A stretch of 64,000 nt of DNA, from assembly GCA_937975765.1 (NCBI GenBank), contig CALJUR010000048.1:1-64000 (forward strand), written 5' to 3'. The translations under genes were made by a program, and so were the position numbers. This DNA is from an uncultured Myxococcales bacterium. GTDB taxonomy: Bacteria > Myxococcota_A > UBA9042 > DTJE01. Position 1 is the first letter of the stretch. Each line of letters begins with the position of its first letter. Below are positions 17,817 through 26,744 of the stretch, in pieces. A model generated the notes under the pieces. It was not told the origin of the DNA. It saw only the letters and a list, made by a program, of their open reading frames with translations, and ran no database searches.

Positions 17817-20800
17817 ATGCATCGATCGCCCGACCGGAAGCCGACCCGGAACGCCGGACGCCCCGTTCGCCTCACGCAGGCGCTGGTGCCGGTCCTGGCC
17901 GCCCTGGTGATGCTGTCCGCGAACGCCGCCCGGGCAGATATGCCCGCCCGCGTGCCCGCCGAACCCGCCGCCGGCATCCCGCCCGATACGCTGTACGTGG
18001 TCGCGGTGTCGCACCTGGACACGCAGTGGCTGTGGACCATCGTGCAGACGATCGTCGAGTACATCCCCGCCACCTTCCGGGACACGATGGACCAGTTGGA
18101 CCGCCACCCCGGATACCGGTTCAGCTTCGAGGGCGCCCACCGGTACCGGCTGCTGCGCGAGTACTACCCGGACCTCTGGGAGCGCCTGAAGGCGTACTCC
18201 GCGGACGGGCGCTGGTCGCCCGCCGGCAGCGCGCTGGAGGGCGGCGACGTCAACATCCCGTCCCCCGAGTCGCTGGTGCGCCAGTTCCTGTACGGCAACG
18301 ACTTCTTCCGCCGCGAGCTGGGCCGGGCCAGCACCGACGTCTTCCTGCCCGACTGCTTCGGGTTCGGCTGGGCGCTGCCCTCGGTGGCGGCCCACTGCGG
18401 CCTGAACGGCTTCTCCACGCAGAAGCTGGGGTGGGGGTCTGCGTACGGCATCCCGTTCCCGGTCGGCCGGTGGCGAGGGCCGGACGGCGCCGAGATCGTG
18501 GCCGCGCTGGACGGCACGAACTACGTCGGGCAGATCGCCGAGGACCTGTCGCGGGCGCAGTCCAGCATCGACGCGCTGGACCGCGAGGCGGCGACCGGGG
18601 CTCCGCGCGTCGGGTACCGGTACTTCGGCACGGGCGACCGCGGCGGGCCGGTGGCCGAATCGTCGCTGGACTGGCTGGACGCCTCGATGGCGGGGACCGG
18701 CCCCGTGCACGTCGTGTCGGCGCCGTCGGACCGGTTCTTCAACGACCTGTCGCCGGAACAGGTCGCGGCGCTGCCGGTGCACGGCACGGACCTGCTGCTG
18801 ACCACGCACGGCACCGGCGCGTACACGTCGCAGGCCGCGATGAAGCGCTGGAACCGCCGCAACGAGCAACTGGGTGACGCCGCCGAGCGCGCCTCCCTCG
18901 CCGCGAGCGTGCTGGCCGCCCAGCCCTACCCCGGTGCCTGGCTGGCCGACGCGTGGTTCCGGTTCCTGGTGCACCAGTTCCACGACGACCTGACCGGAAC
19001 CAGCATCCCCGAGGTCTACCCGTTCTCCTGGAACGACGAACGGATCGCCCAGGTGCGGTTCGGGACCTCGCTGGCGGCCGCGGTCGGCGCGATCGCCGCG
19101 GGCATGGACACGACGGCGGAAGGAGTGCCGCTGGTGGTCTGCAACGCGACCGCGCACGACCGGCAGGACGTCGTCGAGGCGCGCGTCCGGTTCCCGGATC
19201 CCGCCCCGGCCCACGTGCGCGTGTTCGACAACGCCGGGGCCGAGGTGCCCGCGCAGGTGCTGGGCACCCACGACGGCGCGGTGGACGTGGCCTTCCTGGC
19301 GGCGGTCCCCCCCGTGGGGTTCGCGGTGTTCGACGCGCGGCCCTCCGGCGCCGCCTGCGCGCTGGCGACGGGCCTGTCCGTGCTCCGCCCGGGCACGAAG
19401 GCGCAGGCGACGGGATCGCGCAGCGTTCTCTCGCCGGCACCGCAGTCGCCCCGGGCCGATCCAGGGCCCCCGACGGGCCTGGAGAACGCCCGTTACCGGA
19501 TCGCGATCGACGCGAACGGCGATGTCTCCTCGGTCTTCGACAAGTCCGCGAACCGCGAGGTCCTGGCCGGTCCGGTCCGGCTGGCCCAGTTCGACAGCTT
19601 CTCGATCCAGTACCCGGCCTGGGAGATCCCCTGGGAGAACATCCGGGCGGGCGTGCGCGAATACGTCGGCGGCGCGCCCGAGGTCCGCGTGGTCGAGGAC
19701 GGCCCGGCCCGGGTCGCGGTCGAGATCCGCCGGACCTACGGCAGCGACTGGGGCGATTCGACCTACGTACTGCGCGTGCGGCTGGCCGCGGCCGGGGCGG
19801 CGGACCGCGTCGAGTGGGACGCGTCGATCGACTGGGCCACGCGCGCCACGCTGCTGAAGGCCGAGTTCCCGTTCGCGGCGACGGCGCCCGGCGCGACCTA
19901 CGACCTGGGCCTGGGCTCGATCCGGCGCCCGAACGCGTCCGCGACGATGTACGAGGTGCCGGCCCAGCAGTGGGCGGACGTGACCGCGGACGACGGGTCG
20001 TACGGCGCGTCGGTGCTGTCGTACGACAAGACCGGCTGGCACAAGGCGGACGACGCCCGGCTGTACCTGTCGCTGATCCACACGCCCATGCTGCCCACGC
20101 ACAACCAGCACACGAACGACCTGGGGTCCCAGCGGACCGCCTGGGCGCTGCACGGCCACGCGGGGCCGCGGTCGGCCGGCACGGTGGCGCAGGCCGAGAG
20201 GTTCGGGCAGCCGCTGCTGGCGTTCCAGACGACCGCGCACGCGGGCGGGCTGGGGCGGTCGATCACGTTCGCCTCGGTCTCCGAGCCCGGGGTGTCGGTC
20301 CGCGCGCTGAAGCAGGCCGAGGACTCCGACGAGGTCGTGGTGCGCGTGCAGGAGACGTCGGGCACGTCGCATCCGGGAGTGCGGGTGCGGGTCGGCCCGG
20401 CCGGGATCGCGCAGGCCCGCGAGGTCTTCGGGGACGAGCAGCCGCGCGGCGAGGCGACGGTGGACGGCGGCGCCCTGGTGACGGATCTGGCGCCCTTCCA
20501 GTTGCGGTCGTTCGCGTTGCGGCTGGCCCCGTTCGACAGCGGCAGGACGCCCCCCACCTCGCGTGCGGTGGACCTGCCCTTCGACACCGACGTGGCGTCG
20601 TTCAACGGGGCGCGCGCCGACGGGGCGTTCGACCCGGACGCCGGCATCGCGTGGGCGGCCGAGCAGGTGCCGGAATCGCTGGACGTGGGGGGTGTGCGCT
20701 TCGTGCTGGGCCCGGTGGCGGATGGCCAGAAGAACGCCGTGGCCTGCCGGGGCCAGTCGATCCCGATCGCACCGCGCCAGGGCGAGTGCCTGCACCTGCT

Positions 20801-21542
20801 GGCGGCGTCCGTCGGCGACGTGGACGCGACCTTCCTCGTGGGGGACCGGCCCGTCCCGCTGGCGATCCAGGACCACGGGGGCTTCGTCGGCCAGTGGGAC
20901 GCGCGGGCGGTGGAGGGGGGAGTCGTCGTGGAGCCCGTGCCCGCCGCGCCCGCGTACCTGAAGCCGGCCGAGATCGCCTGGTACGGGACGCACCGGCACA
21001 AGGCGGACGGGGACGACGTGTACGCGTTCAGCTACCTTTTCCGGTACGTGCTGGAGGTGCCGGCCGGGGCGACGGTGCTGACGCTGCCGGACGACCCGCG
21101 CGTGAAGGTGCTGGCGGCCACGCTGACGGACTCGCCGGAAGGCCTGACGGTACCCGCCTCGGAGATGTACGACGGCTTCGACCCGCTGCACCGACTGCTG
21201 GCGGGATGGCAGCCGTCCGAGCCGACGCCCGAACCGGTGCCGGAGACGGCCGAACGGGTCGAGGAGCCCGCCCCGGCCGAGGAGGTCTCGGAACTGGCCG
21301 AGGAGGTTGGCCAGGACGTCACGGTGGCCGACGTGCCGGTTCCGGACGCGTGGCCCGACGTCGCCGCGGACGTGGCCGCCGACCTGCCCGCGGACACGAA
21401 CTCGCCCGACGTTCCCTCCGGGAAGGGTTCCGGAGGGTGCACGGCCGTCGCAGGCGCGGCCTCGCCCTCGTCTCTCGCCCCCCTGGCGCTGCTGGTGCTG
21501 GGATGGCTGCGGTTCGCCCGGCGGCGTACCGGGACTCGCTGA
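17817..21542 (+). CDS. Secreted GH38 alpha-mannosidase with MYXO-CTERM-type anchor
   Basis: 1241 residues. After a signal peptide (residues about 19-40) the GH38 domain starts with the zinc-binding HLDTQWLW (H66, D68). The likely nucleophile is D179 in LPDCFGFGWALP, and the central HQFHDDLTGTSIPEVY block is present. The GH38 C-terminal beta domains follow to about residue 1120. Then comes an acidic Glu/Asp/Val/Pro spacer and a tail with a GGC motif, a hydrophobic helix (PLALLVLGWLRF) and ARRR, the layout of the MYXO-CTERM sorting signal. The enzyme removes alpha-mannosyl residues outside the cell or at its surface. Confidence 0.9.
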   Translation: MHRSPDRKPTRNAGRPVRLTQALVPVLAALVMLSANAARADMPARVPAEPAAGIPPDTLYVVAVSHLDTQWLWTIVQTIVEYIPATFRDTMDQLDRHPGYRFSFEGAHRYRLLREYYPDLWERLKAYSADGRWSPAGSALEGGDVNIPSPESLVRQFLYGNDFFRRELGRASTDVFLPDCFGFGWALPSVAAHCGLNGFSTQKLGWGSAYGIPFPVGRWRGPDGAEIVAALDGTNYVGQIAEDLSRAQSSIDALDREAATGAPRVGYRYFGTGDRGGPVAESSLDWLDASMAGTGPVHVVSAPSDRFFNDLSPEQVAALPVHGTDLLLTTHGTGAYTSQAAMKRWNRRNEQLGDAAERASLAASVLAAQPYPGAWLADAWFRFLVHQFHDDLTGTSIPEVYPFSWNDERIAQVRFGTSLAAAVGAIAAGMDTTAEGVPLVVCNATAHDRQDVVEARVRFPDPAPAHVRVFDNAGAEVPAQVLGTHDGAVDVAFLAAVPPVGFAVFDARPSGAACALATGLSVLRPGTKAQATGSRSVLSPAPQSPRADPGPPTGLENARYRIAIDANGDVSSVFDKSANREVLAGPVRLAQFDSFSIQYPAWEIPWENIRAGVREYVGGAPEVRVVEDGPARVAVEIRRTYGSDWGDSTYVLRVRLAAAGAADRVEWDASIDWATRATLLKAEFPFAATAPGATYDLGLGSIRRPNASATMYEVPAQQWADVTADDGSYGASVLSYDKTGWHKADDARLYLSLIHTPMLPTHNQHTNDLGSQRTAWALHGHAGPRSAGTVAQAERFGQPLLAFQTTAHAGGLGRSITFASVSEPGVSVRALKQAEDSDEVVVRVQETSGTSHPGVRVRVGPAGIAQAREVFGDEQPRGEATVDGGALVTDLAPFQLRSFALRLAPFDSGRTPPTSRAVDLPFDTDVASFNGARADGAFDPDAGIAWAAEQVPESLDVGGVRFVLGPVADGQKNAVACRGQSIPIAPRQGECLHLLAASVGDVDATFLVGDRPVPLAIQDHGGFVGQWDARAVEGGVVVEPVPAAPAYLKPAEIAWYGTHRHKADGDDVYAFSYLFRYVLEVPAGATVLTLPDDPRVKVLAATLTDSPEGLTVPASEMYDGFDPLHRLLAGWQPSEPTPEPVPETAERVEEPAPAEEVSELAEEVGQDVTVADVPVPDAWPDVAADVAADLPADTNSPDVPSGKGSGGCTAVAGAASPSSLAPLALLVLGWLRFARRRTGTR

Positions 21543-21556
21543 TCGGGATTGGCGCT

Positions 21557-21635
21557 GGCGGGGGACGGGGCCCCCGCCATCGTACAGGTGGGGCCCCGTC
21601 CCCCGCCATCGTACGGGGGGGCCCCGTCCCCCGCC
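21557..21635. repeat. Three GC-rich hairpin repeats 3' of the GH38 gene
   Basis: The copy at 21557-21578 (loop ACGGGG) starts 14 bases after the mannosidase stop. Two copies in the opposite orientation (loop CCCCGT) follow at 21590-21607 and 21615-21635. The linkers read ATCGTACAG and ATCGTAC, so the unit again repeats with its linker. Confidence 0.88.
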
Positions 21636-21712
21636 GTGACAACGCCCCTGTCCGGCACTACCATTCTTCCCGGCAGTCCCGAGGTCCATTTCCTCGTTGC
21701 CGGAGGTCCCTG

Positions 21713-22114
21713 ATGCTGGATCGTCGCGGGTTCCTGAAGACCGCCGCCGGGTCCGTCCTGGCGCTGGTGCTGCTGCCGGTGCGGCGGGCGTTCGCGAAGA
21801 AGCTGGGGATCGCCCTGGACAAGGCCCCGGCGCTGGGCACCGTCGGCGGATCAGTGACCCTGAAGGTGCAGGACCGGGAGATCCTGTTCGTGCGGGACGG
21901 CGATGCGTCGATCCGGGCCTTCGACCCGCTGTGCACGCACCAGGCCTGCAAGGTCGAATACGATGCAGCGAAGGGACGGCTGGTCTGCCCCTGCCACGAC
22001 TCGACGTTCCGGTTGTCGGACGGCAAGGCGATGGGAGGCCCCGCGAAGAAGCCCCTGCCGGTCTACGAATGCCGGCTGGACGGGGATCGCATCCTCCTGA
22101 CGGTGCCGGACTGA
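21713..22114 (+). CDS. Tat-exported Rieske 2Fe-2S protein
   Basis: 133 residues. An N-terminal RRGFLKTAAG motif followed by a hydrophobic stretch resembles a Tat signal or membrane anchor. The Rieske cluster ligands are complete: CTHQAC and CPCHDSTF. GGAGG precedes the ATG at 21713. The protein is small, like soluble or single-anchor Rieske proteins that carry electrons in the periplasm, and no cytochrome b gene is adjacent. It is flanked on both sides by hairpin repeats, so it looks monocistronic. Confidence 0.88.
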   Translation: MLDRRGFLKTAAGSVLALVLLPVRRAFAKKLGIALDKAPALGTVGGSVTLKVQDREILFVRDGDASIRAFDPLCTHQACKVEYDAAKGRLVCPCHDSTFRLSDGKAMGGPAKKPLPVYECRLDGDRILLTVPD

Positions 22115-22187
22115 CCCGCGACCCGCCGGGCCGTCCCGTTCCTTCCGACCTGTTTCGCGATACCGGCGTTCGAAGGCGGGGCTGCAG

Positions 22188-22209
22188 GGCGGGGGCCCCG
22201 TCCCCCGCC
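22188..22209. repeat. GC-rich hairpin repeat between convergent genes
   Basis: A single complete copy (GGCGGGGG, loop CCCCGT, CCCCCGCC) lies between the Rieske gene and the convergent membrane-protein gene. On the minus strand it starts 7 bases after that gene's TAG stop. Confidence 0.9.
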
Positions 22210-22216
22210 TGCCGCC

Positions 22217-22711
22217 CTACCCCGCGGGGTACCCGTAGAACGCGCCGACGAACGGCGACAGGTACCGCAGCAGCGCCGTGTACTGTTCCAGCATCATCCC
22301 CGCCACGGCCCACAACGGGACCAGCGTCCACAGCGAGTACCCGCGCTTCCCGATCTTCCACTTCGACAGCGCGTAGTAGTCCCACGGATAGAAGCCCAGC
22401 GTCTTGTCCAGCACGAATCCCCAGGCGATCTCGGCGCCCGTCAGGAACCCGGCATAGCAGACCGCCCGGATCGGCCACGCCAGCGGCCCGATCCAGTCGA
22501 TGAACGGCTCCATCAGGAACAGCACCCCCAGCCCGTGCAGCGGGATCATCCAGATGCTGACGAAGCCCTCCATGTATTTCCGCGGCACGCGGCGCGGGAT
22601 CGGCCGGCCGACCGCGCGCTCGATGCCGTCCATCGCGAACAGCGTTTCCATCACCAGGCCGAAGAACACGTACCCGATGAACCGGAACACCAGGGGGATC
22701 GCGGTCTCCAT
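22217..22711 (-). CDS. Multi-spanning membrane protein (ABC_trans_CmpB-like)
   Basis: 164 residues with four to five hydrophobic segments (VFRFIGYVFFGLVMETLFAM, IWMIPLHGLGVLFLMEPFI, AVCYAGFLTGAEIAWGFVL, LWTLVPLWAVAGMMLEQY). The charge pattern and GFxxxxxxWxxPL-type block resemble the putative ABC-transporter type IV / CmpB-like family, whose function is not established. The ATG at 22711 has GGGAG upstream on the minus strand; an upstream in-frame ATG would add 30 non-hydrophobic residues. No partner gene suggests a role. Confidence 0.62.
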   Translation of the reverse strand: METAIPLVFRFIGYVFFGLVMETLFAMDGIERAVGRPIPRRVPRKYMEGFVSIWMIPLHGLGVLFLMEPFIDWIGPLAWPIRAVCYAGFLTGAEIAWGFVLDKTLGFYPWDYYALSKWKIGKRGYSLWTLVPLWAVAGMMLEQYTALLRYLSPFVGAFYGYPAG

Positions 22712-22812
22712 CCAACTCTCCCGTTCGCGCCACGGACGGATTCGTCCGTCCGGATGGCGAAGCAACCGGCCCGCGATCGCAGGCGGGTCGGTCGGATTCA
22801 ACAGGGAATCAC

Positions 22813-22834
22813 GGCGGGGGACAGGGCCCCCGCC
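22813..22834. repeat. GC-rich hairpin repeat directly after the SDR stop
   Basis: GGCGGGGG / CCCCCGCC arms with loop ACAGGG. On the minus strand the SDR stop codon TAA (22837-22835) is immediately followed by the hairpin, as expected of a 3'-end element. Confidence 0.88.
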
Positions 22835-23641
22835 TTACAGCGTCCTGGCCTGGATGTCCTCGCGCTGGCCCGACACGCGCGGCAGCAGCCAGTCGTACAC
22901 GGCGCACGGCAGCAGGCCCTCGAACCGCACCAGCCACTTCATCGGCCAGGGGTACAGCAGGCGCGGCTTGCCCTTCTTCAGCGCCTTCGCGATCAGCATC
23001 GACGACTCGCGGACGCCGATCTTGAAGGGCATGTTGAACTCGTCGTGCGCCGTCATCGGCGTCTCGACGAAGCCGGGGTGGACCGACGACACCTTGATGC
23101 CGTGCTTGCGCAGGTCCATCCGCACGGCCTCCAGGAACACGCCCTGCGCCGACTTCGACGACGAGTAGGACGCCGCGTTGGGCCGGCCACGGAAGGCCGC
23201 CAGGCTGGACACGCCGACCAGGTGGCCCTGCTTGCGCGCGACCATCGACGGGATGTAGGGCATCAGCGTGTACGCCAGCCCCATGCAGTTGATGTCGTAG
23301 GTCCGCTTGTGGATGTCCAGGTCGAAGTGGTCGGCCGGGTTCAGGCCGCCGATGCCGGCGTTGCCGATGACGATGTCGACGTGGCCCCACTTGGCCAGCA
23401 CGTCGTCCGCCATCGCCTGCATCGCGGCGCGGTCGGTCACGTCCACCGGGTAGATCAACGCCTCTGTCCCGGCCTTCTCGGCCGCCGCGCGGACCTCTTC
23501 CAGCAGTTCCTTGCGCCGCGCCGACAGGGCCAGTTTCGCACCCCACTCGGCGAAGACCAGCGCCAGGTCCTTGCCGATCCCGGACGAGGCGCCCGTGATC
23601 ACGACGTGCTTGCCGCGGTAGAACTCCTGCAGCGACGACAT
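22835..23641 (-). CDS. Short-chain dehydrogenase/reductase
   Basis: 268 residues, classical SDR. It shows the nucleotide-binding VITGASSGIGKDLA, the NAG turn (GNAGIGG), the catalytic serine (GVSSLAAFRG) and the YSSSK active-site motif. The C-terminal 40 residues are hydrophobic and basic, as in acyl or sphingoid-base reductase-like members, so membrane association is possible. AAGGGGG precedes the ATG. The gene stands alone; the substrate is not identifiable. Confidence 0.88.
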   Translation of the reverse strand: MSSLQEFYRGKHVVITGASSGIGKDLALVFAEWGAKLALSARRKELLEEVRAAAEKAGTEALIYPVDVTDRAAMQAMADDVLAKWGHVDIVIGNAGIGGLNPADHFDLDIHKRTYDINCMGLAYTLMPYIPSMVARKQGHLVGVSSLAAFRGRPNAASYSSSKSAQGVFLEAVRMDLRKHGIKVSSVHPGFVETPMTAHDEFNMPFKIGVRESSMLIAKALKKGKPRLLYPWPMKWLVRFEGLLPCAVYDWLLPRVSGQREDIQARTL

Positions 23642-23793
23642 GCCTACCCCCTTCTTGCGGACGGGCGAGTCCGTCCCGGTGTGATGCGAAAGGATAGAAC
23701 GGGTCGGGGAATCGACGCAAGATGTCGCAACGCGTCAAATGCCGGAATCCAGGCAACTTGATTCCGCCCCGGCGTGGGTTACACTGCCGGGCG

Positions 23794-24777
23794 ATGAAGC
23801 GGCTGAACCTCGCGTTCTTCGTCGTCGGCCTCGCCTGCCTCGTCCTGACGCTGGTCAAGGTGGGCCTGTCCGCCCTGGTGGACGGGGCCATCCAACTGGG
23901 CGGGTGGTTCTGGCCGGTCGCCGCCATCAACCTCGTCTGGTACGCCGCGGACGCGATGGGCTGGGGCCGGGTGCTGGGGCGGGCCGCGCGCTTCCCCGGC
24001 CGGACGCACCGCCTCGTCTGGGCGCAGGTCGCCGGCGAGGCCATCAACAACGCCACCCCGCTGATGAACCTGGGCGGCGAGCCGATGAAGGGCCTGCTGC
24101 TGCAGGGACGCGTCGCGGGCGACACGATCGTGTCGTCGCTGGTCGTCGACAACACGCTGAAGTACGTCGCCACCCTCGTCTTCCTGGCAGTGGGCCTGGG
24201 CCTGTCTCTGCTGGTGCTGGACCTGGCGTGGCAGGTGCAGGTCGGGCTGGTCGTGGCGTTCGCGGCCATCGCCGTGCTGGTCGGGTTGGCCATCGTCGCG
24301 CAGAAGAGCGGGATCCTGGAGTGGGGCCTGAAGGCCGCGCGCCGGCTGGGCCTTCCGCAGACGGCCGTCGACAAGAGGATGCCCGCGGCGCAGCGCATCG
24401 ACGCCGAGATCGGGCGCTTCTGGGGGTCGCGGCGGCGCGACTTCGGCGGCGCGCTGGGCTGGCACCTGGCGTCGCGGCTGATCGCGACGGCGGACGCGGC
24501 CGTGCTGCTGTACCTGCTGGGGTGCCCGGTCGGCGCGCTGCAGGCGCTGTTCATCCAGACCATCAGCGTGCTGCTGAACCTGGTCTTCGCGTTCATCCCG
24601 CTGCAGATCGGCGCGGCCGAGGGCGGCCACTACTTCCTGTTCCAGGCGATCGGGATGGACCCGGCGACGGGCGTCGTGTTCAGCCTCGTGCGGCGCGTCC
24701 GCGGGCTGCTGTGGATCGGCGTCGGCCTGCTGGTCGTGCTGGTGCTGTCGCGCCGGAGGACCGCCGATGCCGCGTGA
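23794..24777 (+). CDS. Flippase-like integral membrane protein (LPG synthase TM / UPF0104 family)
   Basis: 327 residues with about eight hydrophobic segments. The family pattern is visible in the loop GEAINNATPLMNLGGEPMKG and in the closing segment AEGGHYFLFQAIGMDPATG. Members flip or modify lipid-linked molecules in the inner membrane (MprF N-terminal domain, AglD-like). Its last 11 bases overlap the start of a GT-C glycosyltransferase gene, which supports a shared role in lipid or surface-glycan assembly. Confidence 0.8.
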   Translation: MKRLNLAFFVVGLACLVLTLVKVGLSALVDGAIQLGGWFWPVAAINLVWYAADAMGWGRVLGRAARFPGRTHRLVWAQVAGEAINNATPLMNLGGEPMKGLLLQGRVAGDTIVSSLVVDNTLKYVATLVFLAVGLGLSLLVLDLAWQVQVGLVVAFAAIAVLVGLAIVAQKSGILEWGLKAARRLGLPQTAVDKRMPAAQRIDAEIGRFWGSRRRDFGGALGWHLASRLIATADAAVLLYLLGCPVGALQALFIQTISVLLNLVFAFIPLQIGAAEGGHYFLFQAIGMDPATGVVFSLVRRVRGLLWIGVGLLVVLVLSRRRTADAA

Positions 24778-26701
24778 GACCTCCCCCCGGAAGGCCCTCG
24801 TCAACGCGTGGGCGATCGTGCTGGTCCTGGTCGCGTCCGCGGCCACGGTGCAGTGGACGTCGCAGTCGCGCCTGGGCCCCGTCAACGACGAACTGGCGAA
24901 CTTCCCGTCCGGCCTCGCGCTGGTGACCACCGGCGTGCAGGCCGACCCGACGCACCCCCCGCTGGCGCGGTACCTGATGGCCGCGCCGCTGCTGGCCGCC
25001 GGCGTCGATCCCAAGGCGTCGCACCCGGCGCTGGGCCGCGACTGGCACGCCTACGGCCGCGAGGTGGCGTTCCGCAACGTCCTGTCGTGGCGTACGGTCC
25101 TGGACCTGGCGCGGCTGCCCATCGTGCTGGCCTGCGCAGCGCTGGTGCTGCTGGCGGCGTTCGAGGCGCGACGGCGCTGGGGCGACGCGGCCGGGCTGGC
25201 GACGGCGGCGGTACTGGCCTTCGAGCCGTCGATCCTGGGCCACGGCGCGCTGGCGACGACCGACCTGGGCATCACGCTGGCGGTCTTCGGGGCGACGATG
25301 GCCTTCGACCGGTTCCTGCGGGCGCCGTCGGGGTGGCGGCTGCTGGGCGTGTCGGCGCTGGTCGCCATCGCCACGCTGACGAAGTTCGCGGGCATCGTGC
25401 TGGTGCCGATCTTCGGTGTCGCCTGGTTCATGCACCGATGGGTCGTGCGGCGGCGGACGGCCGGGCCGCGGCCGGCGGGTCGCCCCCGGATCCGCGCCGG
25501 CTGGTGGGTCGCGGCGGTCCTACTGCCCGTCCTGATGACCTGGGCGGCGTACGGATTCGAGGTGTCGTCGATCGGCGAGGACCCGCAGATCCGCGGCCTG
25601 CGCGAGGCGGCGGCGGTGCAGAAGGGGATCGCGGACGCGGCCGCCAAGGTGGGCATGACCGCGGACCAACTGACGAACCTGCCGATCCCGGGCTACTCCT
25701 TCCTGAAGGGCTTCGGCGCGCAGATGTTCCACGCCGCCCGGCAGGACGCCTGGGAGGACAAGGACTTCTACCAGTACCTGGACGGCCGGTACGACCGCAG
25801 CGGCTTCCGGACCTACTACCTGTTCACGTTCCTGTACAAGTCCACCCTGCCCTCGCTGGCGCTGTGGCTGGCCGTCGCCGGGCTGGCGGCGTGGGACGCC
25901 GCGCGCAGGCGGCGGGGCGCGAAGGGTATTTCGGGTTCGGCCCTTCCGACGAGCGGAGCGGGCGGCGTGCTGGTCCCGGATCCCGACACGCCGGACGCCG
26001 ACACCGGCAATGCCGACCCTCGGGATGCCGACGCCCTTGCCGCGGCCCGCGCCCCCTCCTGGCCCGTGCTGGCGGTCGTGCCCGCCCTGTGGTTCGTCGC
26101 GTGCTCGATCCAGACCATCAACATCGGCCACCGGTACGTGCTGCCGGTGATCCCGTTCCTGTCGATGGGCGCCGGCTGGCTGGTCGCCCGCGCGGTGGGC
26201 CTCGCCAAGGAGGGCCTCGGCGTGCGGTCCGCCCCCCTGTCCTCCCGGCTGGTCCCTGCCCTGCCCGCCGTCGCCGCCATCGCCCTGGTCGTCGCGCACG
26301 CCGGCGTCTCGATCGCCGCCGCCCCCGACCACGTCGCCTGGTTCAACGCGCTGGCCGGCGGCATCGAGGGCGGCCACCGGCACCTCGCCGACAGCAACCT
26401 CGACTGGGGCCAGGACCTGCCCCTGCTGGACGCCGACGCCCGCGCGACCTGCGTCCCCCCGCGCCGCTGCATCGCCGCCGTGTTCGGCACGGCCCGCCCG
26501 GAGGACTACGGCACCCCCGTGGAACCCTGGGTCGAGCCCGCGGACCCGACCGCCCTCCCCGGCCCGGTCACGTTCTACGTCAGCGAGAACCGGTACCTGC
26601 TGCGGTCGATCGCGCACCCCGACGGCCTGTTCCCGTTCCTGTCGGGCCGCGAACCGGCGCGCCGCGTGGGCGCCTCGATCCGCGTGTACGAGTTCCCGTG
26701 A
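24767..26701 (+). CDS. GT39/PMT-like membrane glycosyltransferase
   Basis: 644 residues with about 11 hydrophobic segments. The first periplasmic loop shows the acidic catalytic-type pair VNDELANFPSG followed by DPTHPPLARYL, the pattern of PMT_2/GT39 enzymes. A loop contains GHGALATTDLGITLAVFG and the GHRYVLPVIPF block precedes the final helices. The start overlaps the flippase-like gene by 11 bases, indicating coupled translation. Residues about 390-430 form an Asp/Pro/Ala-rich cytoplasmic insert. Substrates are unknown. Confidence 0.8.
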   Translation: MPRETSPRKALVNAWAIVLVLVASAATVQWTSQSRLGPVNDELANFPSGLALVTTGVQADPTHPPLARYLMAAPLLAAGVDPKASHPALGRDWHAYGREVAFRNVLSWRTVLDLARLPIVLACAALVLLAAFEARRRWGDAAGLATAAVLAFEPSILGHGALATTDLGITLAVFGATMAFDRFLRAPSGWRLLGVSALVAIATLTKFAGIVLVPIFGVAWFMHRWVVRRRTAGPRPAGRPRIRAGWWVAAVLLPVLMTWAAYGFEVSSIGEDPQIRGLREAAAVQKGIADAAAKVGMTADQLTNLPIPGYSFLKGFGAQMFHAARQDAWEDKDFYQYLDGRYDRSGFRTYYLFTFLYKSTLPSLALWLAVAGLAAWDAARRRRGAKGISGSALPTSGAGGVLVPDPDTPDADTGNADPRDADALAAARAPSWPVLAVVPALWFVACSIQTINIGHRYVLPVIPFLSMGAGWLVARAVGLAKEGLGVRSAPLSSRLVPALPAVAAIALVVAHAGVSIAAAPDHVAWFNALAGGIEGGHRHLADSNLDWGQDLPLLDADARATCVPPRRCIAAVFGTARPEDYGTPVEPWVEPADPTALPGPVTFYVSENRYLLRSIAHPDGLFPFLSGREPARRVGASIRVYEFP

Positions 26702-26744
26702 TTGCGTTCCGGGGGCCCGTCGTGGCCGCCCGGCCGGAGGTCGA

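Noticed and set aside
17742..22733. A 1663-residue minus-strand open frame
   Set aside because: Antisense shadow of the GH38 and Rieske genes. It shows no signal peptide or motif, whereas the plus-strand genes have catalytic and cluster residues.
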